64,000 bases of DNA from Schistocephalus solidus (lineage: Eukaryota; Platyhelminthes; Cestoda; Diphyllobothriidea; Diphyllobothriidae), in NCBI GenBank assembly GCA_017591395.1, contig WEDG01003240.1:1-64000 (forward strand). Direction: 5' to 3'. A program made the translations under genes and the position numbers. The first letter of the stretch is position 1. Every line of letters starts with the position of its first letter. Shown here one piece after another: positions 32,042 through 44,515 of this stretch. The notes under the pieces are model-generated. The model saw nothing but the letters and a program-made list of their open reading frames with translations, was not told where the DNA came from and made no database searches.

Positions 32042-33500
32042 CAATTAACACCTGTTCGGGATGGATGCTATTAACTGAAAAATAATTTTTTTTTTGCCGC
32101 AATGGCCCTTAACTGAGATTCCCTACGGCTATTCGTATAAATCTCGCGGCAGGCTAAATATGTGTGTGCGCTTTGTTTAAATTACAATTACGCGTGAATT
32201 ATATAAAGATGAGGAAAGGAATACCCATTTTGTGTCTTTTACTATTAAATTGGGCAAAATGTTTGCAGCACTTGCAGAAAAACTAGATTTTTGTGCAACC
32301 ATTTATTTAAAAAATCTATACCTTATTTTTGGCCTTTTCGTTGGCATTAGAGATCGAATTGGCTGCACGGCCATTTAGAATATATTCCAAGTGAAGCAGA
32401 CCTTCAGAATTCCATCAAACCGATCATTGCTCTTTCACCGAGCCTGTAACTGATAGATAAGTTTGACCCCTTGGGCTTCGATCATCTCATGTGAGCCTTG
32501 ATGGGGTTACTTATGGACAAAGTCAAGTTGATGCACCTGTCTCAAGGCCGTTTTGTGATTGACTTTAAGTACTGCGCACAAATAATTACTGCCCAATGAC
32601 TGTTCGCGTTCAAGAGTGGAAAAGCATGTCCTCACCGTCCAATTCTGATGGTCAAACGGAACGAAGCTGGTCTTCCAAACTGTTGTCGCCAGAGTGAAAA
32701 TACCTGTACAAATGAGGAACGATTATGTCGTAGATGGCCTATTTGCCTTTGGCATCACAGGTCCCTTTTACAGGTGATTTCAGTGCGCAATGCGCAGCAT
32801 CTTATTTACACTGTAGCGTTCACCCCTTCGTAGTCAGCGATCAGAGAAAGCGGACTATTTTCAGGTAAGACAAATGCCCACTCTGAATGAAAGTGGAACG
32901 AACGGTGCAATGAAGGACTTAATCGAATAATCTCTTTAAAGTAGAGCATGAGTAGTTATTAAAAAGTGCCTCCGATTTTTTTGAAGAAGCAGTGAAAGAA
33001 CAATGTCACAAATCGGTGTTCTTACTCGAACGAGTAGGCTATTTTGCGAACCAATTTATGAATAAATATATCAATAAGTATATTACTGACAACATTTGAA
33101 TAGCTATAGTGGCGTAAGTAAACCAACAGTGAACCAATGTTCGGTGACAAACGCGATGAGACAGTGGGCAAAGGCTTTTTATGCATGGACTTTGCTTTAT
33201 AGTTATTTTATTACCAAGATTGTGCGTTATCTGAGGGCGATTTCTTAGCTAACACCTACCTTAGATAATCTTACATAAATTGTACGTGGGATGTTTTGAA
33301 ATTGGTCTTTCTGTTTGTGCGTTTTAGAGGGGCAAGTGGTTAAAGCGACGTTCACTGCAGCATCACATTCTGCGAAAATATATCCTAATTAGTAGGCTAG
33401 AGCACTAACCCTTACCGACAAATATGTTATGTTAGCAAAATCATTTTCCTCTGAGACGATTCCCCGGTTAAGAAGGGTTACACCTAGGAACAACTTTGCG
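32042..33500. other. Non-coding interval downstream of the tetraspanin
   Basis: AT-rich with no supported gene. It holds the alternative exon 32,774-32,864, flanked by TTTTACAG and GTAAGA. Confidence 0.4.
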
Positions 33501-33510
33501 TGCTATCACT

Positions 33511-33625
33511 TATAATCCTCATCCTCCTTCTCCTCCTCCTCCTCATCATCATCATCATCACCATCACCCCCACCATCCTCCTCCTCCTCATCATCATTAT
33601 CATCATCATCATCGTTATCATCCAA
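33511..33625. repeat. (TCC/TCA)n microsatellite
   Basis: Interrupted CTC/CAT/CAC triplets. The Asp/Glu-only minus-strand frame here is compositional. Confidence 0.9.
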
Positions 33626-34524
33626 GACTTGTAAACGACCCAGTTTAGGGATAATCAGGTTGCTTAAGGCCAGTTGGCGTTCAGACGCAGCCAACATCAT
33701 AACATTGAATTAACCCGACATTCACTTGCCTTGAATCCATCCGTAGGTTTAAATTTGTAACAAAAACATCAACATCTTCATCTTCGCCCAGTCACATCGC
33801 GAAATCCTTGGTTGCAAAAATAACTAAACTCACACATCAGAAATTTCATTATCGAAAACACAGGCTAAACACTCAATGATTTGAGCCGCGTCCCTCGACT
33901 GCCAGTGTGCATTTTGAAGGCCACACCTTCACCGATCTAGTCCTACTGCGACTCCATTCTACCATCAGACTACAGCGTACAGTCGAAGCAAGCTGTAACA
34001 ATGCATCGTTGATTGCTTGTCGCAGTGATACCAGCAGAAATGACTTTAGACTGAAAATCATAGAGCAAACTCGTACTCATCCGCATTTTGTCCTGTAACC
34101 AGGCCAGATCAGTGAACGCCATCTGCAGCAATAATGCCTAAGTAAAGTGGTTATTTGTTGTCGGAGCGGCGACCGTTACCGTCCACACCGGCCTCCACGC
34201 CTCTACCTGGGCGACTGCAAGGACGGAGGAACTTCCCTGCCAGGTTTGCTGTCTGCAAAAGTAGACTTCATTAATAACACTAATTTCGTGTCATTTCTTT
34301 TCAATAATTGAACTTACCATCACTTTGTCATATAAAAGCTAGGCGAAAGAAGGTTACCGGGACAAAACGGGCTACCGGAATAGTTCTTCCGCCAGAAATT
34401 TTCGCTAAGAAAAAAATATTCGATCTCTATGTTAGACTAATGCTTGGGGACATCTAAAACGGAACACCCTCCAAACGAAAGCTTGCTAAATTTTTTAATT
34501 CGAAGGGAGACATAGTTGGCAGTT
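33626..34524. other. Intergenic, no supported feature
   Basis: Short overlapping frames near 33.9-34.1 kb on both strands are unrecognised. A more GC-rich patch at 34,150-34,260 has no open frame of interest. Confidence 0.4.
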
Positions 34525-35178
34525 TTAAGCATTGCCTCCATTAATTACTGTTTTTTGTGCCTTTTGATATTTTCTGATCAGTAGCAGACGCTTTGACATT
34601 ACTGATTTAAAGCAATCTTTCGGCAGATTTCTGGAGTCGTTCTCGGAAAACTTCTTCAGAAGGCCCGATATAATCTCGACCACATGTTCCATCGTCTTAC
34701 CTCTATGAGACCTGTTCGACGACGAATAAGCATATGACCAGTTGCGATCAACAGGAAGCCTCTTTAGCAAGGAATTTGACGGTAGCTGTCTGTTGCTCAG
34801 TTTTGAAACACTGTTCTGTTTATTAAAAATACCTACGACTTTAACTAGATGTTTGTCTTTGTGATTTGTTGTCAGCACAATAATCATACCGATAGAGGTT
34901 TAAGCGTTCTCACCTTTTGTGTTAAATACTGAAAACGAAGCGCGCGAAGTCTTCTGAGTGTAGATGTATCTAGAACTCGGATTAGTGAAAATCCTCAGAG
35001 GAGAAATAATTTTTGCAAACCTGAGCACTTTGCTTGATTGAAAGCCATTAAAGTTATGGGTGTGTCTTTCTGGAAAGATTGATCTGAAGCTTAGGTATGC
35101 TGGTGGAAGACGCATTTCGCGAATGATTAGAATATGCATCCCATGTGGTGACCTGGTGCTGGAATTTTTCCTCCTCAT
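34525..35178 (-). CDS. Candidate two-exon gene, unknown function
   Basis: Exon 1 runs from 35,178 down to 34,914 and exon 2 from 34,844 down to 34,525 (stop). The 69 bp intron has a GTGAGA donor and an ATCTAG acceptor, phase 1 on both sides, and removes the stop codon that otherwise separates two long frames. The predicted product is about 194 residues and basic. The first half is rich in Arg, Ser and Phe (MRLPPAYLSFRSIF, RFAKIISPLRIFTNPSS), somewhat like an organelle presequence. The second half has a helical, Lys-rich end (RGKTMEHVVEIISGLLKKFS, DCFKSVMSKRLLLIRKYQKA). I recognise no domain. There may be upstream exons, since the frame could also begin at a splice acceptor near 35,174. Long frames in AT-rich DNA can occur by chance, so this is tentative. 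Confidence 0.4.
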
Positions 35179-36850
35179 CAATGAAAATTAGGAAATTTAA
35201 GTAACATGTGCGATAGAGTCGTAATTCTGGCAAACAGTTTGCTATAATGTGTGCCGTACTTATGATAACAGTTGACGTTACTTTATGACCATTTTATGAC
35301 ATCAAAATATAACCCTACTTACATGTTCTAATCATGAACTGACAACGTGTCATGGTTTAAGCGATCTAGTGCTCGTATCATTGAGGAGTAGTGTGACGCC
35401 ATGCAGATGGTTCCCTACTCATGTCAAGGGCCGTGGCAATATATATAATGTTGTTTATTTTTATGTTAAAAAACCTCAGTGCCGGCGTCTAAATTCGTAA
35501 CATAAGTTTGTGAAATTTTAGAAGGAAGATAACAATCTTTGTAAGAAAAGCATCGTTATGGTCAAGCCGTTCATCCCGCATGCACGGAAAGTTATGCTAC
35601 CATAAAGCATTGACCGTTCAAAAAAGATGGCTCCCTTTGGGTTGTACATTAGAATCTATAAGAGTTGAAGTACTATATTTTTATTTGAAAAGCATCAAAT
35701 TAAAAAACCAAATGAAAGGACACTACGTCAAGGTTCCCTAGGACCAATGGATAAGAGCGAACTAGAATATTCCAAGAAATAATGCCAAAGAGTTAAAAAT
35801 ACCGCGTAACAGTAATTTTTCGTCTTGTTTTATTTACCAAGACTTTAAGGCGCAAACTAGGAGCAAATACTCTGCAACAATTATTTTCAGGTTTGCATCA
35901 AAAGTTGGTATGAATATTGGAGCTGATATTTCCCAGCAACTGTGGGATATTCAAACACGTCCAACAGATAGCAGCTTTGTATTCTGATTGTCGATGTGGT
36001 AAAACAAAGTACTTACGAAATACATCCACTAATATGTTTATCAGAAAAAGGGCCACAAATGTGCAAAGCATGATTTGTACGCTAATTAGCCCATTTGTTT
36101 TTTTCAATAACGCGATTAAATACGCCTGCTTTCGTCTGATTTTTAGTGACGCATAATTTTATTTCTCGGTTCACGATGGGAACTTATGGAAACTCTCTTG
36201 TTATTTTAAAGCGCAGCTTGCGCAAACCAGGGGTTTTGTACACTTAACAAAACATAGCGTAGGAAATCACTTCAGTGTCCGGAAACGTGTGATTTTATCT
36301 AATGATGTAGCATTTTCCTACCAGAAAACAGATATGAACTGCATTCTTATTTAGAAAAAGAATGTGTGCACCTAAATTGAATGGAACACATAATAATAAT
36401 CATAAAATACTTATGCCGTGATATCTAGGCAAGCTTAGATCACGACATTCAATGAGTTAGGTTGTCTGTTGTGTGATTATATTAACTGGTGGGCGGTCAA
36501 CATTTAAGTGTAGAATTCGAAGTCGGAGGACCTCACACAACAGGATGAGATAGTGTCTCCATCCAGAGACGGAACACGTATCTCTCTTATTTGGACCAGA
36601 TGCGTTGTCTTTATTTTGTGACAGACGTGCCTTTAAACTGTGATGCAAGCAGTTTACCTATTTACACAGAAGAAGTTATTACCCATCTTTCAGGGGAAGA
36701 GGATCTGGCAACATAAGATGAACGGTCCATCTCCGTCTGCATTTTCTTTGCTTTGAAAATTCCTTATAAATACGTCACATTTAAAGTATCCACTACATGA
36801 AACATTACAGGAACCACCGAGTAATTGAGTAAAAGCAATAAAATGATTAC
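35179..36850. other. Intergenic with possible isolated exons
   Basis: A possible minus-strand membrane exon lies at 36,017-36,125 (GTAAGT donor, hydrophobic). A possible plus-strand terminal exon lies at 35,892-35,991 (TTTTCAG acceptor). They overlap no proven gene, and neither is counted as one here. Confidence 0.3.
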
Positions 36851-37105
36851 TCAGATGAAAATTACCGACATGTATAAGCGAGAATCGAATGGCTAATTCT
36901 AACTAATTAGCCATCATCCACCAAGCATACACAATGCCAGGTGGTGCACTACTTGAGGATCAAACCCGTTGATTAGAAATAACACTCTTACCCAATATTC
37001 ACCTGCTTATAATTCCAGCTGCAATGCGGCTGCTAGCAGGTCTCGGGAGTGAAACCCAAGAATGAATGGGAAGAGTGGGCCCCGAAACCGATAAGTGAGT
37101 TTTAA
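36850..37105. mobile_element. SINE pieces in opposite orientation
   Basis: 36,860-36,985 reads the SINE core and head on the minus strand ('gattgagccatc'-type core with 'ccaggtggtgcacta'). 37,020-37,100 is the plus-strand upstream unit ('gcggctgctagcaggtctcg'). Confidence 0.6.
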
Positions 37106-38880
37106 ACAAACAAAATAAATAGTGCAGCCTTAAAAATATTGCTCTCTTACCAGTTATATACCAGCGTGAATCATTCGTTGAATTGCAAGGTAAACAGTTG
37201 CATCACAAACACCTATTGGTTTAATTAAGAAGGATTCCGAAGGTTTATTGCTTTCTGGAATAACGTGGAGTAATAATTTTATCAAGAGATTGACAAGTTA
37301 ATTACATCAATAACAGTAAAGCTATTTTGTATATCTCTTGTACTTAAAAATGCTCCTGGAAACCTGTATGAAACCATGGATACGAGAGCAATGGATGCCA
37401 ATAAACAGGGCTGAATATAAAATATTTAAAACTATATTTTAGTTTATTATGAGGAAATGATGTGCAGATGCGATACAGTTTACCTGTTTAGGATTTAAGA
37501 TTCTTTGATCGTCTGCGCATAGAATTGAGTTCAATCTTATAAAAAGAATTCAAATATAAGGCATTTAACAGAAGATGACTCGAACACAAGAGAGCGTTCT
37601 CGGAGAATGCACTTATTAAGCATCAACAAGGAGAAAGGTTGGGTGAAAATGGTGTCAATTGCCTCAACCACGACCGATTTTTCTAAGATCAAAGATACTT
37701 AAATGCTTATAAAATATTATATAGTTAGTGATATTTACAGCTTCATAGAGTTCATAAAGGCCAGAATTTCTGTAAAAGTTTGTGCTCACAAAAACTTTAT
37801 CACCTAAATGCTGCATGTTATCTCCAATTCGTTTGGCATATCCACGACATTCATAATCTCTTCAAGCACGAGAATGAATGAACAGATGATAAGTTTGTTT
37901 TTAAAACACCGAAAATCTTACCTTTGAATTTAATGTTCGAAATGTAGTACGTCTACATAGAAAATTTGACAAGCAAACGATAATGACGGTTACGTAAATT
38001 TTTTTGATAAATAATGTAGCAAATAGCATCTACAGTGACTTAATCCAAACGAGGAGGAACCCTTTTAATGCGATTCTCCAAGAAATCTATCTCTTTTTTC
38101 AGAAATTCTGAAATTCCGATTTTACTGTCTGCATTTGAATGGTTATCCTCTTATGATGTGTTTTAATAACCGAAATAGGTGGAAAGTCGTAGGTGCTAAG
38201 TTATTTGAAATTGAAGGATGAATATGAACTTTTAATACGCATGATTTTTCATTTTTAAGCATTTGTTTTGAGGCCTGCAGTTATGCTTTGTCATTATCAA
38301 TAAGAGCACATTCTCTTTTTGAGGCAAGTATAATTTGATGTAGGTGATCTTGTACAAGATCCAGTTGTTTGCGATAGAAATCTACATTAATGGTCCAAAC
38401 ACGCTTTAGTGGTGCAAAATGGATGACATCTTTCTTGTTCAGTCGAACACAGGGCAGAATTACTGTGGATGAACTTCTGGTTTTTAGGTTATCACTGGCG
38501 TCTCCTTACGTGATAACCGTTGCCTTTCGCGTTTTCTTCTGTGGAACCCAACTTGAATTTTTGCATGCCTTGCTAATTTGCTAGTGAAGTTTGCAAACAG
38601 TTGAATGTTATTTGGAAACGAGGGGATTAATGCTGAAACAAAACAGACATCAGGGATACAACATTTGGTTGATCCATATATCCTAGTAGTTTAAAAATAC
38701 ACAGACATTTGGCATCAATTTAAAAATGCCGTATAGTGCAAGCCAGCATAACTAGGCATAACAGAATGGAGGAACATGTGCCTAGTTTATGGCAAACCTG
38801 TCTGTCATGTGAACATCTGCTATTGAGGATATGCTTGCTATGAAAGTTACTCGGAAATATATTAACTTTCTCTTTTTGTT
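37106..38880. other. AT-rich intergenic
   Basis: No supported gene. A 64-codon plus-strand frame at 38,390-38,584 (VDELLVFRLSLASPYVITVAFRV) is hydrophobic but has no family match that I know. Confidence 0.45.
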
Positions 38881-38889
38881 TCTCTCTCT

Positions 38890-38960
<71 letters not shown>
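38881..38960. repeat. (CT)n microsatellite
   Basis: About 80 bp of CT dinucleotides with two short interruptions. The Ser-Leu repeat frame through it is not a gene. Confidence 0.95.
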
Positions 38961-39539
38961 CTATCTGGCCTCCTCATGACATCAGTGCCGGGTGGGAAGA
39001 AAGGCCCACAACACTGACGTCAATGCCAATTGCACAATACGGGATAGGCATACATTAAGCTAACCAACTTAAGGGACACACACGCGTGCCTTAACCTTGC
39101 CAGCATGTCAGGTCGTTAGTTGTAGCCTGGTCTAATTTACATGACAGTTTGAAGATGAAAAAACATCCTAGCATTAAAGTGCTGTGGTTAGATTAGTATG
39201 TAATTGCGGTGTAAAAACGCACTACGTCAAGCAAGACTTCGGTTGATTTGAAAGGACTAAGATGGTTCAAGCTTGTCTTTTTAGTGGATGCAGCACAAAC
39301 GAAGTTCCGTTGACTTGGGGGAAAGAAGGTGAGAAGGAGAAAAAAGAGGAGATGGAAGAAAGAAACTGGCAATTTAGGAACCACTTTTTTGATACTTACT
39401 ACGTTAATTTTCATGGAAAAATATTAAATTTAACTTTCAGCCGCAGGGGACGAATCTTTGACAAACGATCAAATTCATGAATGTGGCATGGTTTACTTGA
39501 AATAAAATACGGTCAGCTGCCTATGAAAAGATCGACCGA

Positions 39540-40445
39540 ACGTTGCACTCTGTCCGAACCTAAAGATTGGTGTGTGATTCCATACGTCATAAACGTATCG
39601 AAGGACGTCAGCCGCCCTCTCGCGCCACTCACACATTCACACTCACGTCTCACACAGACCGGAGCCCACCATTCGGCGTCAGGTAAGGAGACCGAAGGAC
39701 ACACGGTCACGGCAAGAAACATCTGTAGTTGATTATTGGATATGGTGCAATTTCGTGCAAAGCAACTACGTCGGAGAAACCCAGAAGACTAATTTGGATC
39801 TGAATTGCCGAACACGCGGTAGCAGTGTGGCGAAATGACGCCAATTCTTAAGTCGCAGCTCATTCGGCGAGAACCGGCCACAAAGTAAACTTAGACGAAG
39901 CCGAAATTCTTGCAAGAGGGGAATATCGCGTGAGCCGCGAGTTCCTTGAGTCATGGTTTTCAGGCCCCCACTCTGTTAACAAGTGCTATGACCTACTCAA
40001 CCCATATTCGGTGTTGAGATTCAGTTTGGCCAGGGCAATCGGCCACTCGGTGATCGCTCAGGCGAACACATTTTCCCACACCAGTGCCGGTGAGCCAGAT
40101 GTCTGAGCAATCAACCCGCCACCCTCCAACAGGGGTGTAGAAATTTCAGGGGATAATGACCCGCATGCCAACCATCAAACAATTAACCCACCAGAGCGCA
40201 GTCGTCATCAATGAAGGAGGGGGCGTTAATTGCCGAAGGCAGCCGTAGAATAGCGAAGGCATCCTATAAATACTGCAACTCCCTGTGTACGAATTACTTG
40301 TATCTGATACTGTCTCTGATGATGGGTTTGAGTCGGAATCTGAAATTGCAGGTTAATAAAGCTCTTCTTCAAGCGATCGCATATAATTCTTCTCAATTAC
40401 TTCCTGGGACTCGCATTTGTGGTTGTGTCTGCAGGCTTTAAAGGA
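39540..40445 (+). mobile_element. Penelope-like element 3' end with intact pseudo-LTR
   Basis: The plus-strand remnant keeps VIPYVINVSKDVSRPLAP (end of the RT-linker), then NYVGETQK at about 39,763 (the second half of the GIY-YIG signature), then EAEILARGEYRVSREFLESW and FSGPHSVNKCYDLLNPYSVL, an in-frame C-terminal endonuclease. A 3' UTR with 'tataaatactgcaact' follows, then the pseudo-LTR at about 40,290-40,440 with the hammerhead-like core. Frame changes interrupt the middle of the endonuclease. This is the best-kept copy in the window, but no RT catalytic part is present. Confidence 0.82.
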
Positions 40446-40900
40446 GGACCAAAATGTTTGAGACAGGCGTGAGATAGAAGGGAAGCAGAAGGCTGCCCGC
40501 TCGTCAGAGTAATACTACTACATGATGATAGTTCGACCGTCGATTTCAACGTTGCACCGTATGCTCTACGAAAGGGTGGTGCAGGGATGGTGACTTGCAC
40601 GTGATTTAGTTTTAAGTGATAGAAGCCTTGCGCTGCAGCTACCGCACTCTCTCCTCCTCCCCCTCCTGAGACCGGTGTCAAGACAGAGTCAAGAAGACCG
40701 GAGATGGGAGAAGGTGCAGGTGGCTGGTTTGGCCAGAGCCGCCACTAGGCGTACCACCAAACCTGGCTCGGATCCCACGGAGTGGGAGTGCCATAAAGGC
40801 CACTGTAAGAAGGAGCCATTGCAGCCTGACTCTCAGTCCGCCAGTCAGCCACTCCACACCAAACACACATTGGGCTGACCACATGGTGCGAGTTATCCCA
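40446..40900 (-). repeat. Family C unit, about 460 bp, inverted
   Basis: On the minus strand the blocks run 'cctttatggcactcccactc', 'cctgcaccttctcccatctc', 'ggtcttcttgactctgtctt', 'gagagtgcggtagctgcag', 'cacgtgcaagtcaccatcc', 'ctgcaccaccctttcg', in the same order as the 26-27 kb array. This is the most complete isolated unit. Confidence 0.65.
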
Positions 40901-41037
40901 TCAGTTGACAACCTTCCAAGCCATGGCTTTTAGCGCACCATGCTAGTTTCAAGCGCGTCAGATTGTTTATAGTGAGGAAAATGCGCTGAGCTGTCGACCT
41001 CACTCTCTCCCCCACCCCCAAAATCAGACCACCATCG

Positions 41038-41163
41038 GAGCCAGTCAGTTGTCTGATGTGGGAGTGGTGTCTGGTGTGGGAGTGGAAAAGTGCTGCTTCT
41101 GAGCCAGTCAGTTGTCTGATGTGGAAGTGGTATCTGATGTGGGAGTGGAAAAGTGCTGCTAAC
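41038..41163. repeat. 63 bp tandem duplication
   Basis: Two adjacent 63 bp copies, 41,038-41,100 and 41,101-41,163, each begin 'gagccagtcagttgtctgat' and end 'ggaaaagtgctgct', differing at a few positions. Each unit also contains a shorter internal 'tctgatgtgggagtgg'-like doublet. Confidence 0.9.
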
Positions 41164-41970
41164 ATACTATTAATTATACTTACATACTACTTATATTGAG
41201 GATGTAGAGCGAGAATAAACCTCACATTTTAAAACAAACACACAATAATTATACAAAATATTTTTTGATCCTTATTATAATATGCATGAATGTCTTAAAG
41301 TAAAACGTGCATCTACACTGCGATGCTAAAAAGAAGAACGTTCTTTGAAAAACAACCGAGCTCGAGGTTACTTAACTCACTCATCGTCGCGCTCTGTTCC
41401 AAACGGCCATAGGTAAATCATAATGTCCGTAAGCGGTTATTTAAAAGGTTATTGAACACTATTTTGTTTCAATCCACAGCCATAAAAAAGCATTATAAGA
41501 ATGCAATGCACATGTTTCCCTATCTTAAAACTTACTAGATCTCTGAGAACATTAAATCGGACATGCGGTCCTCTTCGTTTGTATGTTTAAATGTTATAAG
41601 CAGAACACCGTCAAATGTGTCAAATGCTTTATTTAGTCCTCCAAGTCAGATTTAATCCCCTGGGTTTATGTTGACTTTAACGTGCGCATTGCCAATACTT
41701 CCAAATCACAAATGATGATTGAGAGAATGGAAGATCTGTGGTTTGGTATTTGCTCCTCATAATGCAAAACGGAATTTTGCATATTTTGGAGCTATTTATT
41801 TAGTTCATTAAGTGGCCTGACTGTCAATTGCCGCTGTACTACCTACTATACAGAACTGAAAAAGAATTCTGCCGGCAATCAGACCATTTGACACAGACGG
41901 AATTTGAAATAGTTATTTGAATTCATCTCTTTTTGTGCAGTCTTAACTGATCATCGTAATCGATATTGCA
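41164..41970. other. AT-rich intergenic
   Basis: No gene. A small inverted piece of the SINE upstream unit may lie near 41,380. Confidence 0.45.
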
Positions 41971-41974
41971 TTGG

Positions 41975-42425
41975 TTTAAGATGTGCTGCTGCTGAAGGGG
42001 CTCCAGCGTAAACATCAAAGTAGAACGGGACGAGTGAGTCCCGTAACCGATCAGTGAAGTGTCCATCCACCAATGTCAATTTTCCCGATCGGAACTAGCA
42101 AGACAACGAGCCAGTTGCTTAGTAGTTAGATCGTTTGACTTCTGAACAACGGGTCGTGGGTTCAATCCTGGGGTGGTGCGCCACCTGGCGTTGGGTATGG
42201 TTAGCTGACGACGGCTAATAAGCTAGAAATGTCCCTCCGATTCTCCCGTGTCATTTTCGGCAACATACATCTTTCTGTGGTCATAGCCACTGTGCGGCTG
42301 CTGGAAGGACTTGACTGTAAATCTCATGGGCTCACTTTCTTGCCGATTTTGATCGGAACTATTGACATTCGTTGAGGAACGCGCAGTGATCACTAACGGG
42401 ACTCACTCGTCCCCTCCTAACAATT
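41975..42425 (+). mobile_element. tRNA-headed SINE, full copy plus inverted piece
   Basis: The upstream unit ('gaacgggacgagtgagtccc') is followed by the tRNA-like head (A box 'gttgcttagtagttagatcg', arm 'ttgacttctgaacaacgggt', B box 'gggttcaatcc'), then 'ggtgcgccacctggcgttgg' and the core. From about 42,355 a short upstream unit runs in reverse ('cgggactcactcgtcccc'). Of all copies here, its tRNA-like head is among the least damaged. Confidence 0.82.
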
Positions 42426-44515
42426 TCACAGTGATGGATGACAAACATCACAAGCAGTTTTATCAATAAATGCACCCCCAATGGAGTTAAGCTAAACGGA
42501 GATAATGTTCGTTGGCAAAATGTTCAGCGGTTTATGTTTATGAGTCTAAGACCATCGATATACTTCAAAGCGCTTACACATAGCGTGCCACGCCACGCCC
42601 GGTGGCATAAATGAGAGGAGTGAAGTTGCTTCTAACGATATAACATGTGGGTTAGGTTTAATTACCGATCTCCAGAGGTTAAACTTGGAAGTGGATGACC
42701 GAATTAGTTAAAGTATTTGAAAACTCCTGAATAATGTTTAACTGTCCGGTAGGATTGCTTCTCAGTGAAGCTAGTGACAACTGGTCAAAATCAATCAAGG
42801 TTATGGATTTTGATGAAACTCACCAATTTGACTACAGCATGTCAGCCAAGTTTGCCTGGCAGCATTCATTAAGTGAAATTCTCTCATCCTTTACTGTTGC
42901 TTAAGAAATTTGTTTACTATGGTGGTAATTCATATGACCAAGAATGGGTTCTTGGTTAGTACAAGTGCTGTTCAGAGAAACGAGTTCTTATCATGTCCTT
43001 GTATTTGATCAAGTTCATTAAGACAGGTGCTCTTTGCCAGTCAGCAAGTTACCCTCTGGTATTCAACAGTCAGTGACTGACCCCATACTTTTTTAACCAA
43101 ATTTCTACACTGCAATGGGTTGTGACATGGATTATTGGTCAGCAAAATTCGTAAATATTCCATTCCCGCCAAGATGTCGGCTTGTGAGTGCAAGTCTGTT
43201 TGGCCGCCTGGAAAAACCGCATTCATAAAAAATGACCACGTAGGTATTTCCTTTTTCTTTTGATTTTCGATGTCCTTAAGCGCAAATAGAACGGCCCATC
43301 GGAATCCAAAGTTATTCATGAATTCAGAAAACGTTTTAAAACCTAAATATACCTTTACTTTGAGTATATATTTGAAAATGAAGTCTTATACAACAACTGC
43401 GTACAAGACAAAATAATTTGTGTGAATTTTTCGATAAAATTTGTTGAATTTTCGGGCCATTCGCTTAGTATTTCAAATTTGGGGAGCAAAATATTACCGT
43501 TAAGTTGGTTCGTATTAGTAGATGACTTCATGAAGAATGAAAGTGATTTATTACTCACTGACGTGGTCTAGACAAAAGCACAACAGACTGAATGCATCGC
43601 TTCCATAAATGTCGGAAAACTTCATGCTAATATACTTTCAAATTCTGTATGCATAATTGCACAGTAAGCTTTTATTCCTAATAGATTTGGTATCAGATTC
43701 GTCAACCTTTTTTTTCATGAATGCAAGTGAATATGCGAGTTCCATGATCTTGGTGCAACAGGTCACAGATCAATATGCGCAAGAGCCTGGGCAGATAAAA
43801 ATTCCAGTTTTCCTGATCAACATCTGGATAGCTTAAGTCAGTAAACAACTGTGTGCAAGATGACTGATCAACAGATCCAATCGTTGGTTTCTTTATTTTT
43901 AACCCATCCGCTTACAAGGCTCTCTCCTATCTGATATTCTTTTTTAATCATCCACCCGGAGTTAAATTTACTGGCTAATTTTGTCTGTCCTAATGTGAAC
44001 TTAATCGATGCATACGTGTTGGCCAATTCTTTCTCCAGTTCCAAAACGGATGGAAAGCAGTGAATCCACATCAGCTCATTTCCACATTAACATGAAAATA
44101 CTGTGCTGTACTGAACTCAGACACTCAGTAGATTCGTATTCTACCATAATGACCCCAGTATTCCTACCGGAATGCTTTTGTCTTCGCTGACGCGGCACGC
44201 ATTGACTGCGAGGTCAATGGTTATTTGCTGTGAGAGTCATTCATGCAAACAATCATGGAACGCCCCCCAAGAGAAGCATATCTTGCATTCGTAATCAGAT
44301 ATGCGGTGTCTTAGCATCCAATACGACCATGCACACATGAGGCGATTTGCATAATAAGGTGAATCAGACACGGGTGACGGTGTCCACAAGGGGATAAGCT
44401 AAAACCAGACGGAAAGTTTTAGACAGACCGTTAGTTGAAGGACGAATATTACCCCGGCAGGGAGTAGCACAGCACCGGCTTGTCGACGTCAATGGTCCAG
44501 GCTCCATAAACGGCA
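42426..44515. other. Interval upstream of the mucin-like gene
   Basis: Minus-strand frames at 43,041-43,319 (92 codons, SQADILAGMEYLRILLTNNP) and 43,355-43,558 read fairly like protein but are separated by stops and are unrecognised. The first shares an 18-base patch near 43,214 with about 26,045, so it is probably an old repeat. No TATA box stands out just before 44,516. Confidence 0.35.

Noticed and set aside
32774..32864. Alternative tetraspanin exon 7
   Set aside because: Splice signals are good, but it puts an Asp and a polar stretch in the middle of TM4; kept only as an alternative.
33506..33700. Acidic Asp/Glu-rich minus-strand frame
   Set aside because: It is a translation of the TCC/TCA microsatellite.
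38831..39058. Plus-strand frame with a Ser-Leu repeat
   Set aside because: It is a translation of the (CT)n microsatellite.
42115..42185. tRNA-like sequences with A and B boxes (also at 19.2, 22.1, 28.8 and 59.6 kb) as functional tRNA genes
   Set aside because: Acceptor stems do not pair, and each is fused to the repeated SINE core; they are SINE heads.
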